Shown: one piece after another, positions 49,034 through 62,073 of the stretch | Position numbering within the stretch: the first letter of the stretch is position 1 | How the letters are laid out: each line of letters begins with the position of its first letter | DNA from: Dirofilaria immitis | Lineage: Eukaryota; Nematoda; Chromadorea; Rhabditida; Onchocercidae | DNA length: 64,000 nt | Direction: 5' to 3' | Assembly (NCBI GenBank): GCA_024305405.1 | Contig: JAKNDB010000103.1 | Span: 1,240,001-1,304,000, forward strand | Translations under genes and position numbers: made by a program | The notes under the pieces: model-generated | The model's database searches: none | What the model saw: only the letters and a program-made list of their open reading frames with translations | Told to the model about the DNA's origin: nothing

Positions 49034-51418
49034 TTAATCTTCATTTTCGCGACAACTTAAAAATTCTTCTAGCGCGACTTCTTCCATACGTTCTTTTTCT
49101 AAATCAAGTTGATTCTCTGATCGCAATTCATCTAAAAAGAACTGAAATTTTTCAAAAAAAGAAAAAAACACGAACTGTATTCCATCAGTGAATATTATTC
49201 GATGAATAATATCTTTAAATGTGAAGCCATGTTTTTAAATAGAATAGAGCAGCTTTTTTCTCATATAACTATTAAGACAAAAAAATATGCAGCAAACGAT
49301 CTATGGCAAAACATGGAATCTGCGCTAGTGGGATAATTGGAGATGAATAAACAAGCAAATAAATTACAATCGGCTGTCTAATTTCTTTATTTCCTAAAAT
49401 AAATCTGCCGAAATGAATGTAATCTTGGTGTTGTAAGCAATAAATAAATTCGGTTTTACGATGAAAAGCATAAGATTCTTTAAAACTTATTTACAACAAT
49501 TCTACCTTGGAAAATTTATTTCACTATTTATGTCACTAATAATTCCTTTGAAGAATTTATTTTACTAATCATTAATCAATGCTACAATTATATCAATTTC
49601 AGATAAACATGTCAGAAAACATATAAAAAAGGAATCCAAAATGAATGCATAAATAACTGAAAATAAACTAATAATAATTGAGTAAATCTATAACGGAAAA
49701 TAAAAACGAAATGAACAAACCTTGATTTAATGTCATTGGTGAATGACCAATATCCAGAATATTACTGGAAAATTTCAAAAATTATTGACTTTTGCTTTCT
49801 CTTTTCTGAAATCACTTTTCATTGAAGCAATGTCTGCATCAGTATCAGCGATCATTACCAATGCTTCCAAATGTGTCATTGCTAGTTCCGTTTGTAAACA
49901 GAATCGACTCAATTTGCTAATTTTATTATTTAAATCGATTAACTCCTTAAAAAAATATTATATTTAGTAATGTATATTTTATTAAGAAAATTTAATTTTT
50001 ATGTATAAAAAGATTATAAAAAGATTCAAAAATTCTTTGAATGCACATAAAAACAAAATATAAAACTAATAAAAGATCATTATCTTTGAAAACTCAAGAA
50101 AACAGAAGAAAAGACAATGCTCTTTTATATCTAGTTCCACATTGTCCATATATATTGTGTTAAGAAACGGAACTGGTTAAGAATTATGTTCAATTTATTT
50201 CTGATAATAAATTGCAAATAAGCGAAAATCATTTCTGTGGAAATTTTTAGCATTTGCCATTTAATAACTCACTTTCTAACTTATTATCTAATCTGTTGCT
50301 AACTGATTCCATATTTCGAAATTCAAAATATCCAAGCAAAATTAGTAATTTCTTGTTAAGGTTGATTTTATTAAATGAACCTTTGTTGTTGAATCTAACG
50401 AGCGTAAATGGTCATAACAAGTTAAAATAGCTTCAGCACGTTCATTACACATCTGCTGCGCTCTTCCCATACGAGTACTGCACAAATTTGCCAAACGTAT
50501 ATTTTCATCGTTCATTTGCTCTATCATTTCAATGTTCAGTTGATACCTAAAAACAAAACGAAAAAAAACCATTACTAAATCAGTATAAATCTTTTATTTA
50601 TAATAACTGTTTCATGGTTTCGTTACGTTTGTCAAAGTAAAAAACAAATGAATTAAATTTTCCATTAAAATGTTTGAAAAAAATATTTTTATTGAAATCA
50701 AAATTCTAAGAAATTAAGAAACAATGATATGTACATAGAAACAATTGAGCAGACTAATTACTTATACATATTTTGATATAGTTTGAGAACTTCATTATAA
50801 AGGCCAGAAACAGTCTCCCAAACTTTATCAAATCTATTCATTTGAAAATAATAGGCTCAAAATCTTTTAAGAAACAAGACATACTTCAAAAGTAAATTGC
50901 TGCCAGCCTGTGTTTTTAATAAAGATGCGATAGCTTCAGATGAATTCCTTAAAAAACAATAAGTTCTGAAGACTTTACATAATAATATTTTAGTCCGAAA
51001 ATCACCGATTAGAAGAAATAGGCTGCAAAATAACCAACAGCTTATATAAAATAATCTCATTAAAAACATAATATTCAAATTTAATCAATAATGACAACCT
51101 TTGTATTGTAGACGATGTAGTGCTTCGAAGTTTTTGCATACTGCAAAATTAGATAAATCGAAAAATATGGAAGTTAATTTTATCAGTCATTACAAAGACA
51201 CATTATTCTTTGCTTTTTTTTCGTTACAAATAAGAAGCAAGGCGATAAAATTAAAATAAATGAATTTTTTTCTAAGCCAATTTATTCCACCTCAAAAAAG
51301 ATAAAATCCTTTCTTTGAATTAGGAGATCTCAATTTTAAAATAAAAGCAAATATAAATTAACCTGTTTGTGAACTCATTCTGTACTGTTGCCAATGCATC
51401 AAGTAAACTTCCAAGCAT
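49034..51418 (-). CDS. dysbindin-like protein (BLOC-1 subunit)
   Basis: Seven exons: 51363-51418 (ATG, MLGSLLDALATVQNEFTN), 51099-51140, 50885-50947, 50762-50833, 50381-50546, 49790-49945 and 49034-49141 (stop TAA); about 220 residues, phases agreeing throughout. The donor of 49790 is a weak GTCAAT. Almost entirely helical and coiled-coil. Order and wording follow dysbindin (DTNBP1): LLxxVQxEFT at the start, AGSNLLLKRFxKVW, then LAMTHLEALVMIADTDADI, and FFLDELRSENQLDLEKERME near the end, parallel to the FFEEAFQQDMEQ segment. Dysbindin belongs to BLOC-1, acting in lysosome-related organelle and synaptic vesicle traffic. A TTTTCAG acceptor at 51427 lies 8 bases before the ATG, suggesting trans-splicing. 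The match is by pattern and is moderate; another coiled-coil BLOC-1 subunit is possible. Confidence 0.55.
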
Positions 51419-54304
51419 CTGTAATCCTGAAAATTATGTAGAAATAAAAAGTCATTTACAAAATCCATGGAATATAAAATTCTTTAGTTACATCTACAAA
51501 TTTACATTCGAGAGAAAGGAAAAATTAGATTTGAGTTGCAAAGGAAAGATAACTGCAGCATGTCAATAATAGTTTCAAACGATAGTACTTATGTCAAACG
51601 AATCTCACACATAAAAGATCACCAATCTTTGCCATAATCAAAGCTGAATCTATCACAATTCATATTCCGTCGTCATTTATGACATATTACCCTGCATCAT
51701 TCCTCTATTTCCCGAATTTCGTCTCCGTGATTCAATTAATAAAAGATAGCAAAGAAAAAAAACTCAACCCATTTCCCACTCAAGATTTCTCCCCAGCCTT
51801 CCCTCCACCATCCCATGTCACGTTTTTATTCAAAAAAAAACATATTAAAGAAATAACACGGGCTTAAAATGAAAATGATAATTTCTGCAATTACTATTCC
51901 TACTTTAATTATTAATGCATGATGTGTTTTATGTCATTATTGAATGATCAGACTGTTATATCTTCAGAAATTTCGTGTCACTAAGTAATTATTTTTCAAT
52001 CTCCGTGCATTCCTACGTCTGGACAACCTTACCGATGTTACTACTATTGGAATCAATTTTGCAATGTTGTTATCACTGATAGTTTTCCATTATTATCTGA
52101 GAAACGCAACGTGTTTCAAAATTTTGCTTTATGCTACAACAACCAAAATATTCAATTATCTCAAACTCAGATAATAATGCAAAATTTAGGTACGATTGCT
52201 TCATTCTCACATCATTCTATCGAAATATTCATCAGTCGTATCTTCAAGGAGTATGTTCGCAAATATGATCAAATATAAAAACATATATCAAATCGCTATC
52301 AGTATTATAACTGTTATCATACTGCACTGATTACTGTCCTACTAATACAGGACGTTCCAAAATTTTATTTCAAGCCACAGCAGACGAAACTCTCGGCCGA
52401 AACATTCAATCACCTCAAACTTGGGTAATTAAACCGTCAAGTTTGATTGCTTCATTCACACACCATTGTAGTGCAATAAAATGTTGTTAAAAGTCTATAA
52501 ATTTAACATTGCTGCTATATCATTTCCATGCAAAATATTTTTTGCATGGAAAATATCATTTCTTCGAAACTTTTCTTAATAATCAAAAAATTAAATATGT
52601 ATAAAATATCGTGAAGGATTCTGAAATCTATGAACCAAATAGTGATGGGAATAAAGAAAGAAATTCTTGATATGAATTCCCTTCTCGTCCAACATTCTTG
52701 CAATTGGTGATAATGTGCAAGTTAATAAATTTTTATTATTAATATGACTGTTCGATTATGATGATCGTATTTGAGACGTTGATGAATTAATTAATTCGAC
52801 TTGTACTTTAAGCTTTACAGTAAATTATAATAAATTTGTCGTGAAATTTATAAAAATATCTGAGTGTATCCGATAAAATTATATCAATTATCCCCACTGA
52901 TCTCAAATTGTTCTTCATTGGTATCGCTCACAAATAATATTAAATAATAGTGAGAAGGTCCTAAAGTTTTTTTCTTTTGTAAACAAAAAATTCATTACGA
53001 TCTAATGAAAAAAGATTCAAATAAACACGAAATTGCACCACTGCTTATTCTTAGGGGAAATCAATATTATTCGTTTTAAATTAAGAATGATGAACTAATG
53101 TTAGCCTACTTTTCATTATTTATGCTATTTTTCCCATTGCAATAAATATAACTTCGAAAATGAATAGAAACTGCATAGAATTATGATCTGCAAGAAACAG
53201 TGATGGGCCCTGCAGAAAAGGGAAGTCTTATATCCTTTCTTCACAGGCCAAAAACTTGATTATCCAATATATAGTATGGATAAGACTGAATTTTTCTTAA
53301 ACTTATTTGATTCAATTCAAATTCGTGTGACATAAATTCTGTTGTCAGCAAAAATTTCAAAACTTCATGAATAAAGATGGTAGCGACAATATAAAAACTC
53401 TATTATCTTGAAAAAGCGACAATATAAAAACTCTATTATCTTGAAAAACGAGTAAATGCAGCAAATCTGCTATCACTAAACAATAGAAAGAATAAAAAAC
53501 GATGCAAAGCATTCTAATATTGGAAACTACAATAAACGAAAATATTCATAGCTCAAGCGACATAAAAACTCACACATACCTAAATATACTTCTTACTAAG
53601 ATCTGATAATTAACTTCAAAAGCAGAATGAACCAAAACCTAGAGCGCCTAGCTAAACTCGGATGGAAAGAAACGAAGATGAGCGATACTTTTTTGGAATT
53701 TTTAAAAAAACTTGACGTACTTAATTCACAATTCTCTTTTTTTATTCCAATTAAACAAAATTTATATTGATCGTAAATTATTGTTATCATCTATACATAA
53801 AACAAAGTCTGGTATAAAACAAAATTCTAGAATTATCAAATAATTTGACAAATTTCAATTAAATCAACAGATTATGCAAAAATAAAAAATTTCGAACATA
53901 AAAACCGAAAAACGCAGATCACTTACGAGTACGGATACAATAATTGCAGAAAACTTTTCTGGTGGGATTGAAATTTGATAGCATATTGCTTTCCATTAGA
54001 GGTGAAATGTTTGATAAATACAATATAAAAAATAAATATGCCCCGGAGAAAAAGTAACAAATATACTGTTAAAAAATAATTAGGACCGAAAATATAAAAT
54101 ACGAAATAGTTCATTGAGAATTCCCACACACTAATCACAGTAACATTCAAGTCACATTTTGCCACCGATTAACTAAAATAATTTTGAGTTCTAGACAGTT
54201 TCCAAACTTCCTTGAAGAAATAAGCGTAAAGCATATAATCACACTTAAGAGTCTCACGGTGATCAAAAATCTCCGTGATATGACCCAGTAGTAAACTCAG
54301 AATT
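51419..54304. other. intergenic region, no gene seen
   Basis: 2.9 kb between the start of the dysbindin-like gene and the end of ADSL. Contains two distantly similar segments near 52060-52220 and 52350-52480 and a short tandem duplication. Open frames at 53596-53790 and 53923-54165 (minus) lack support. Confidence 0.5.
53383..53448. repeat. 33-bp perfect tandem duplication
   Basis: GCGACAATATAAAAACTCTA... repeated exactly at 53383-53415 and 53416-53448. Confidence 0.9.
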
Positions 54305-57300
54305 TCAGACATCCAGTTGTACTTTTGCTTTCACATCATCGTCCAAATACTTCCCTATAATTGGACGTAATTCATCATTCAAAAATTCATGGTTTGCGAA
54401 GATGCACGTCCTGTGAAGCTTAGAGGTGATTTTGCTAGTTCGAGTATTCGTCCACGAACCTGAAATTAAATATTTTCAATCAAATCCTTAATTTTTTGAA
54501 ACGAAAATACGCAGTAGGACGAAGATTTATTACAACTATCATGAATACCACTTTCTTTCTTTTCTATGACTAAATGATTGTTATGAGAGCAAAAAAACCT
54601 TAGATGGAGAGAAGCTAGAAGTGCATTAGTATTCGTTTCTCATTCAAAAAAAAAAATATTCAGGGGCTTCACAAATCAACAATATGTAAAGCAAGTTTTG
54701 AAGAGCATTACTGATTAAATATAAAAAAAGTGTCGTTCAATAACTTCAATTTTTATTTTAACAGCAGTTAGTGTAAATAAGTTTAAACAATTTTCAGGAA
54801 ACTAAAAATTTCATATTTCTGTTACCTTATCAAAAATACGTTAGCCAAAATACTTTCCAAATCAACCCGTGCCCGTTTTTGCGCTTCTCTTGCAATCAGT
54901 GTTACTTCCCGAATTTTCTCATAAGCTTCCTGCCGATCAGTGCCTTCTTCTGTCAGCAACATCATTGCCTTTTCCAGTGCCAAAAATGGTAAATCCGCAT
55001 GAACATTATACTCAATTCTTTCTTTATCTACACTCAAACCTTCCACAATATGCTGAAAGGATGCAAACCTTTATTTCAAACAATGAGAAACTTACGTTCA
55101 TCCATTTTCATTTATTTTCCAGCATGGTTCTTATAGAATTCAATTTTATCTTCTTTGTATGTTATTGAAAAACGAAACTATTCATATGAGTACTGAAATC
55201 ATAATTGTTGGAAAACTTAACACCAATAAAACCACGAAAAAATAAGGAAACATGCTTCTTCACCTGAAATATAGTGAGAACCGCATCCGCGATGAGAAAC
55301 ATATCTGGAACCAATAAACGTCTGATAGCGGAATCATCAAGAGTTCTTTCAAGACACTGATCGCCAAGTGTATTCAACGCATCCTGCAGAAAAAAATAGT
55401 TATGCAAAATTCAACGTAACATGATTTTAAATGGAAATGACCAGAAAATCGCGGATTTGGAATGCATGAATAAGTCAATTTTGATATATTATCGAATTTA
55501 TCTTAAAACCCGATCTTATGGTGGTAAAATAATAAAAAAAATAACATAATCAAAGAAGTCCGAAAGTCTTCTGCCAAACATTTTGCAATCCATCATTTAG
55601 GTAAGAGTTTGCTGATGCTAATTAATCTTCACTCAAAATTTAGTATAGTGTTTCAATTAGCATGATGCTTTCGAGAGTATCCCATCTTATCCTTGTAAAC
55701 AGAAAACTAAATTTATACACCTGAGGTGCACTCATCAGTTTTCGAGCCAAACTACTGACACGTTCACTCTTGATTGGATTACGCTTATAAGGCATCGCTG
55801 AACTACCAATTTGTTCACTCTCAAACGGCTCATATATTTCGCCAAAAGCCTGAAATCATTTCGAATTTTTATAATCATGTAACAAAAAAAAAGAAGCACA
55901 ATACTTAACAGGTAATATCGTTAAATATTACGCGCGTTATTCCAGAAAAAAATTATTGAATTAAAAAAATTAATAAGTTAGACTTTGTCGGTAAAAAACG
56001 GACTTGCAAAATTCGTATATCCGTGCATATTTTCTTCGTCGCAGCCCCCAGCAGTGCAAAAATATTGACCAGTTCACAATCCTATACGATAATTTGTTTT
56101 ATTATTATTATTTAATGATACTGGTATAAATAATTATTGAAACTTTATTTCCACCGATTCGTATTTTGAATGATTATTTTTGCACTTTTTTATTCATAAG
56201 AAGAAGTAAATCACTAAAAAAATGTAAACCATTAAAAAGACAAAACTTGTATAAACTAGCTTAATTTCCTTAGAGCTAAAATGTAAAATTAAATCTTTCC
56301 TTCCCAAGTTTCAGGTGTTCAGGCAAAAATACCTGCTGTCGAGAATATGTTTGACCACTTATATAGAAACGATACGCAAAACCAGCACTTCTCATTATTA
56401 ATTCATCCAATTTATCAACCTGAAGGAAACTGTTTGATACACATCAAGAGAAGGGATATGACAGCGACTGGAAAAACAATATTTTAATAATAACAAAACT
56501 GTCTTTTCTCCACAAATTTTTGAAATTTATGGACATTTCAAATTATGCTGGCAGATGAATAACAATCATTAACATACGGCAACGACAGCCGATGAAAGCA
56601 CTTTAGATGATATAACAAATTGTTATACAGCATCATCTTTAAATCTTGTACAACAACTGAAAATTTCCCATCGCAATCCAGTAATCAAAAATGTAATTAC
56701 CTTCGTTTCATCGTTATGAAATAATGCCATGAATGAATCCTGTGTACCCGTTGCACCTTTTACTCCTCGAAAACGCATATTTTCCCGGAAATATTCCAAC
56801 TATAATTAATCATAAATTAAATTTATTGTTCACAATGTTACGGTAAATTAAAAGAACGATATAAAAGATCGGTGTCAGTTACAAATATTTCTGATTGCGT
56901 AAAATAGAACAAAAAAATAAATAAAGGAAACTGATAACAAAAAAGGAATTCACCACGACTGTTTATTAACCAATTTAAAATAATATCTGAAAATTTTTGA
57001 TAACTCGATTAACTAAGAATGCTACAAAATATGGATTAAAAGTGTTTCTGTTGCAAATCTCGTAGTGAACTAAGAAAAAACATAAACAATAATAAACGAC
57101 AATAGTGGAATAATATACTTATTAATATTATTTAATTTACCTTTGTAAAAACCATCAATAATTCCTGAGCCCACATCACAGCACGTTTACCAACAGTTAC
57201 TAATGATGCTGTTTGATAATGCGTTCGTCCGACAGTAACGATATCTTTTGTTTTCTCTGCGAAATCATCCAATCGGCTAAGACATACAGCAAGCCTATAA

Positions 57301-58606
57301 ATTTCATCAATCCCTACCGATTCAAAACGTAAATATGAAACTAGTGTATTCGTACAGTAATTTAAAATGCTAACCGAAATAAAAAAAAGGCATGTAGAAT
57401 CAAAACGGTATCAATTTTGTGATATGAAATTGAAAAGAAATTAGAAAAAATGGGAAAATTAGTTTTAAGTTCAAATAAAACTCGAGATTTCAAAATATGT
57501 TTATTTAGATCAAATTAAAATTTCGAGGATATGTACTTCTTCAATATATGGTCAGTAGCCTGACGTTGAACAATCAAATCGGCATTATCTTGAACAAAAC
57601 ATGACGTTGCGCCCAAATGTATTATTCCTTTTGCCTTTGGACACATCCGAAATAAAAAAATAAACTTTATTGGTACTAAATTTCTTTAAGTATATAATAT
57701 AATAAAGGATATACATTTTGTATACATTTTTATATAATTTGTCGAATTCTCCAGATAAAAAATAATTTTTACTTTCCCAAATGCATAATTATGGGCCATG
57801 ACATCATGCTTAATGCGTTTCTCTTCTCGACGTATTGTATCCCAATCAATCACTTCCTTCGATTTCTTCATCTCTTCAATAGCCTCTTCCGTAACCTATA
57901 ATAGGCGTAATGCTTGGAAAAAATGATTCACGTTTTTCTGCGTAAAGATACAAAAATACTCGAATCGATATCCTCAAAAATATCCTTTCTACTTTTTATT
58001 CAAATGACCCTATATATATACTTAAAAATCCTACATAATCACATAATTATCTCTGCAAATATTGGAAGTATTACACCTGTTTGACAATTATAAACCTTTC
58101 TGAATAAAAATGTCGTTTGAACAAAAATCGTTCCCTAACGAGAAATTTAATAAGCTGATATATTCTCCACTTGCACATATATTTGAGAAATAATTATGAA
58201 TTCATGTCAAAAAAACTATACCTGCTTTAAGCCCAACTGCATCTCTGCTTCAGCAAGCCATATCCACATTTGCCTCCAAATTAGTACCTTAAGATAAATT
58301 AGGAATCTTTCATATGAAATTATATATCCAATAATTTGAAATCATATATATCTGATATGATATTAATCAGATTTTGCAGGCTGAAGACAAATGAAATGTC
58401 GTTGCCAAATTAATTACGGAAGAAAATGAACTTCGAATTCATTAATTCTTGATAACTGTGAAGCATCAAGGAAATAGTTTATTAAAATTAATTAACACAA
58501 ATTTCAAAAACTATAAACTCTTGCCTTATTTCTCTCGCTCAATATATTCATCAACGGGCTTTTACCGCAGTATCGTGATTTAAGCACTGTTTCAAATTTA
58601 TCCTCG
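54305..58606 (-). CDS. adsl-1: adenylosuccinate lyase
   Basis: Purine synthesis enzyme: splits SAICAR to AICAR and adenylosuccinate to AMP, releasing fumarate. Twelve exons: 58525-58606, 58222-58287, 57773-57895, 57537-57646, 57141-57294, 56701-56799, 56333-56419, 56004-56081, 55721-55849, 55264-55383, 54826-55052 and 54305-54459; 476 residues visible against about 478 in C. elegans, so only one to three N-terminal residues are on an unseen first exon. Key segments: [14 protein letters not shown] and [10 protein letters not shown] (catalytic histidines), [13 protein letters not shown], and the fumarate-lyase signature [11 protein letters not shown] with the flexible-loop serine. Two one-base losses are needed, in the A runs 54381-54385 and 54832-54836, both in the last two exons. 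The first visible intron has a GC donor (AAG|GCAAGA at 58524), and the exon at 57646 follows GG instead of AG. A homotetrameric cytosolic enzyme. Confidence 0.94.
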
Positions 58607-60299
58607 CTGTTAATATGAGAGATCATTGCTAATAATTATTGAGAGATCACCGGTATGTTAATCTAATTTCTAAAAGCAATTAATTGTGAAATAAATTGAT
58701 AATGTTTAAATATGACTGACTCAATTGAAGAAAGAAGACTGTAAAAATATACGAAATTTCATTAAAATATACGGAAACAAACGTATATCATCAAGTTTAC
58801 GATCCATAACAAACATTAACAAACACGTATTAAATCTGAAGAATTTCTAGGGTACTCCAAGCAATCCAAAACATCATCGACGAAATCACATGCTTCAATC
58901 TTGGCCTAATAAAATTTTCATTGGGCATAGCGACGAATTGCAAACATTCATCGATTTCAGTATGAAAAGCTATTTATTTTATTCATTATTTTTTTTCTAC
59001 GTAATTATAACATAAATTAATCTGTGTAGAGATTGGTCCAGAAGAGTACTCCTGAAAATATCAGTATATATATATATATAAATTTTCTCATAATCTTTAA
59101 TTTTTCTTTAAAAGAAACTTCCGAAAATTTAACGAAAGAAGGGACCATTCATGTTACAACATGTATAGTAGTGAAAATATGATAAAAGAGGAAGTTGGGA
59201 ATGTTTTGAATTTTTTCTACCCTATATTTTGCTTATGGTAGTTATATATACATACGCATAATTTTTTAAATTAATTATATTATGTTGCTTATTACTAATT
59301 CTCATCATTAATTGTAACTAATAATGTGTAGTCAGTTGCTATCACTGTTGCTGATAATAGTTTGAATGTAAATCCATTTATTAATAACATCAGAAACTTC
59401 AATTAACTTTAGAAGCACTTATGGTCTCGATAAGTAAGAAATTAAAAAGACAGGAAAATCGAAGAAGAAAGAAGAGAAGATTAAAAGGAAAAAATCCGGA
59501 AGACAGGGATTTCTGGAAAAATATCGAAAAAGGAAGGGAATATAATTCCATCAAGTAGTTCCAATGAAAATAACAATATGGAAGTTTCGTCGAACATTGA
59601 TTTTAGCTCTTTGCAAAGTTAGTTATTTTGTTTTTCGATTGCGGCATACTTTTGCATGGATGGATGTAAGTCAAAGATTGAGATTAGGGTTAAACATATG
59701 AATTATAGCAATTCTTCTATGGTATTGCTTAAATTAAAAAAGATGGAGTTAGGAATATTATTCAAAAAGTAGAAGATAAATTAAATAAATAAAGTTGGAT
59801 GTTTGACTATCGAGCAAAAAGCCAGAGAAGAAATGTGACCATCATCTATCAAAATATTAAGTTTTAAGGATATTAAATACAATAGTATTGATTATATCGA
59901 ATTTCTTTAAGCTTTTATAGATTTAGGTAACATTAAATTTAAATTGTCAGTCAATAACTTTCCACACTTGCATTCTTCCGTTTATCGGTTTAATCTTGTA
60001 ATTTTGACATAATTAAAATTATCATAAATTATCCATAAGTATCTTAACTTTACTTCACGTTCTCTTATGTCCTGATTTCGAAGTTTTATGAAACTCTTCC
60101 TTCCTTTCTTTGTTTTTATTTTCCCCTCTCTTTTCCTTCTCTTTTTTTTCGTATTAGCATAAAAAACAAATTGTCAAAATATTATTCTTAAAAGGAAGTG
60201 GGATGTTTGAAATATCTTAATAAATATATCACAAAAATTATTTATGGCTGTTTTATTAAGACGCATGATGAAAAGCTCATACTTTTACAGCACTGTGGT
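58607..60299. other. divergent intergenic region; ADSL first exon expected here
   Basis: Between ADSL (minus) and RRP7 (plus). A tiny ADSL 5' exon ending in two leftover bases should lie here but was not fixed. On the minus strand 58868-58917 reads IEACDFVDDVLDCLEYP after a TTTTATTAG acceptor, and on the plus strand 59421-59558 is a basic 45-codon frame; neither can be assigned. Confidence 0.4.
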
Positions 60300-62073
60300 A
60301 TGGAATTAGCGAAAAATTCAGTTCAGAAAGGCATCTATTTTTAAAAAAGATCCTACTAATCATTGTTCGTTAATTATTGCTAATATACCTCCATATATCA
60401 CACCGGTAAGTCTAAGAATTTTCCAAAAGATGAAGTTGTATATCTTGATTCGAAAACAGGACTAGAAAAATTAAGAATGAGAAAAAATTGTTTAAAAAAC
60501 GGAAAATTATAGGTTGCATTGGGTCGAATTTTGGCTGAACTTGGTTCTGGTAGACCGGATGAAATAATCCCACAACGCGGAACAGCAGCCAGTGATAGCA
60601 TTACGGAGGTATAGATTAATATGAATTTTATTTTTTTCCCATTTATCTTTCTATTTTTCAGGGTTTTTACACGGCATGTGCTCGTTTAAAAACCGAAGAT
60701 GCTGTTGAACAAGCATTACAGAATTGTAGAAAGATTCCGTTCTTTTGTTTAAGCAATATCGATGTTGAATTGACACAAAACGGAACAGCGAGTAATTTAA
60801 AATTTTTATTTCCGAAACTTATATTACTTTCTTTCTGTCCGTAAATTTTACATTATTTTATTGTTATCCTATTTTCAAGTTTTTAAATTACTGTTTGACT
60901 GATGATAGTTTTTTTCACGTTTCATTATTTTTATTATTTTAATAATTTCTAGGGATATGAAAACTTTCTTGGTTTACAGAAGCAAATAAAGCTCAATTGG
61001 GAAATCCAAAACAGTAATTGGAGAAGTTTATAGTTTAAAAAACTAAAGTAAAATACGATTCTAAATAAAAATATGATTATGTATTTACTGATGCATTGTT
61101 TTTTGCAGAATTGTGTGATGAATATCGAAAATCCTTCAAGACAGTCGCAGAGTTACAGGAAAGCGTGAATTCGTACATCGAAAAGCATGATGCTGAAGTC
61201 CTGAAAGTATGTTATCCGTCTTTGAATGAAAAATTTACGTAGAGAAGTCACTTCTCGATGCAATTAATTGTTTTTGTTTCTTATAAAATTAATCTTAGTG
61301 AATTTTCATACCGTTTAATGTGTTTCAGCGAAAACAAAAGGCGAAGAGGATGGCAAATGTTCCGGACGAAGATGGATGGATAACTGTTACAAAATCACGT
61401 ATGTTCTTTTCGTCGTTTTTATTGAAAGAAATTCACAGATTTTTTATTTGATCAAAATTCGATTTTTAAATAGTTCATTAAACTTATGGAAATGATTTTC
61501 AGATTATAAGCCTGTACCGCCTGCTATTGTTGTGAAGAACAAAGATGATTTGCTAAAATTGTCCAAGAAGAAAAAACGCGTGGTTCGTTGAATATTTCAT
61601 TAAAAAATTACTAAGGGTAGCAGTTTGATGATTCGTCTTGTTTGTGATTTGATGGGCAAAAGAAAATTTCCAGCGCGAAAAGTCATAGTTCTGTGAACTA
61701 ATATATAATCCAATTGAATTTCAGGAAGAAAGCATTCCTTTCTATTCATTTCAGTTGAAGCAATCGAAATTGAGACGCAAGTTTTTTCTTTTTGTTACAA
61801 ACTTTGCTCTTCTAAATAAAAGATGGAGATCATTTATTCCATCATTCTTTTAAACTATCAATTGCAAGAGAAAAAATGAAGGTTTTAAAAAGTAGGATGA
61901 AAATCAATTTTTAAACTAAATTTTTCAGAATTGAAATGTAGCATTGTTATTTGGAAAAACAAACATTTAATTCTCCATATTTTTTAGATCTTGAAGAACT
62001 AAGACGGAAATTTGCTGAAGATAAGAAAAAATTGGCAATCGCAAAAGCAGCAAGGAAATTCCGTCCAACGTAA
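60300..62073 (+). CDS. ribosomal RNA-processing protein 7 (RRP7) homologue
   Basis: Nucleolar factor for small-subunit ribosome assembly. Exons: about 60300-60405 (ending LIIANIPPYITP), 60513-60608 (VALGRILAELGSGRPDEI), 60662-60791, 61109-61206, 61329-61398 (VPDEDGWITVTKS), 61503-61582, 61725-61776 (PFYSFQLKQSKLR) and 61988-62073 (HLEELRRKFAEDKKK ... ARKFRP, stop TAA). PDEDGW, the FYxFQ motif and the terminal RKFRP are diagnostic of the RRP7 family, where the human ends LRKKFEEDK ... RKFRPY. From exon 2 on, all phases agree if the 61725 exon uses a GC donor (C|GCAAGT at 61777). The start is unsure: ATG at 60300 follows TTTTACAG but needs a frame correction at the T/A runs 60338-60348, while an alternative frame is open from 60312 without an ATG. 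Confidence 0.85.
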
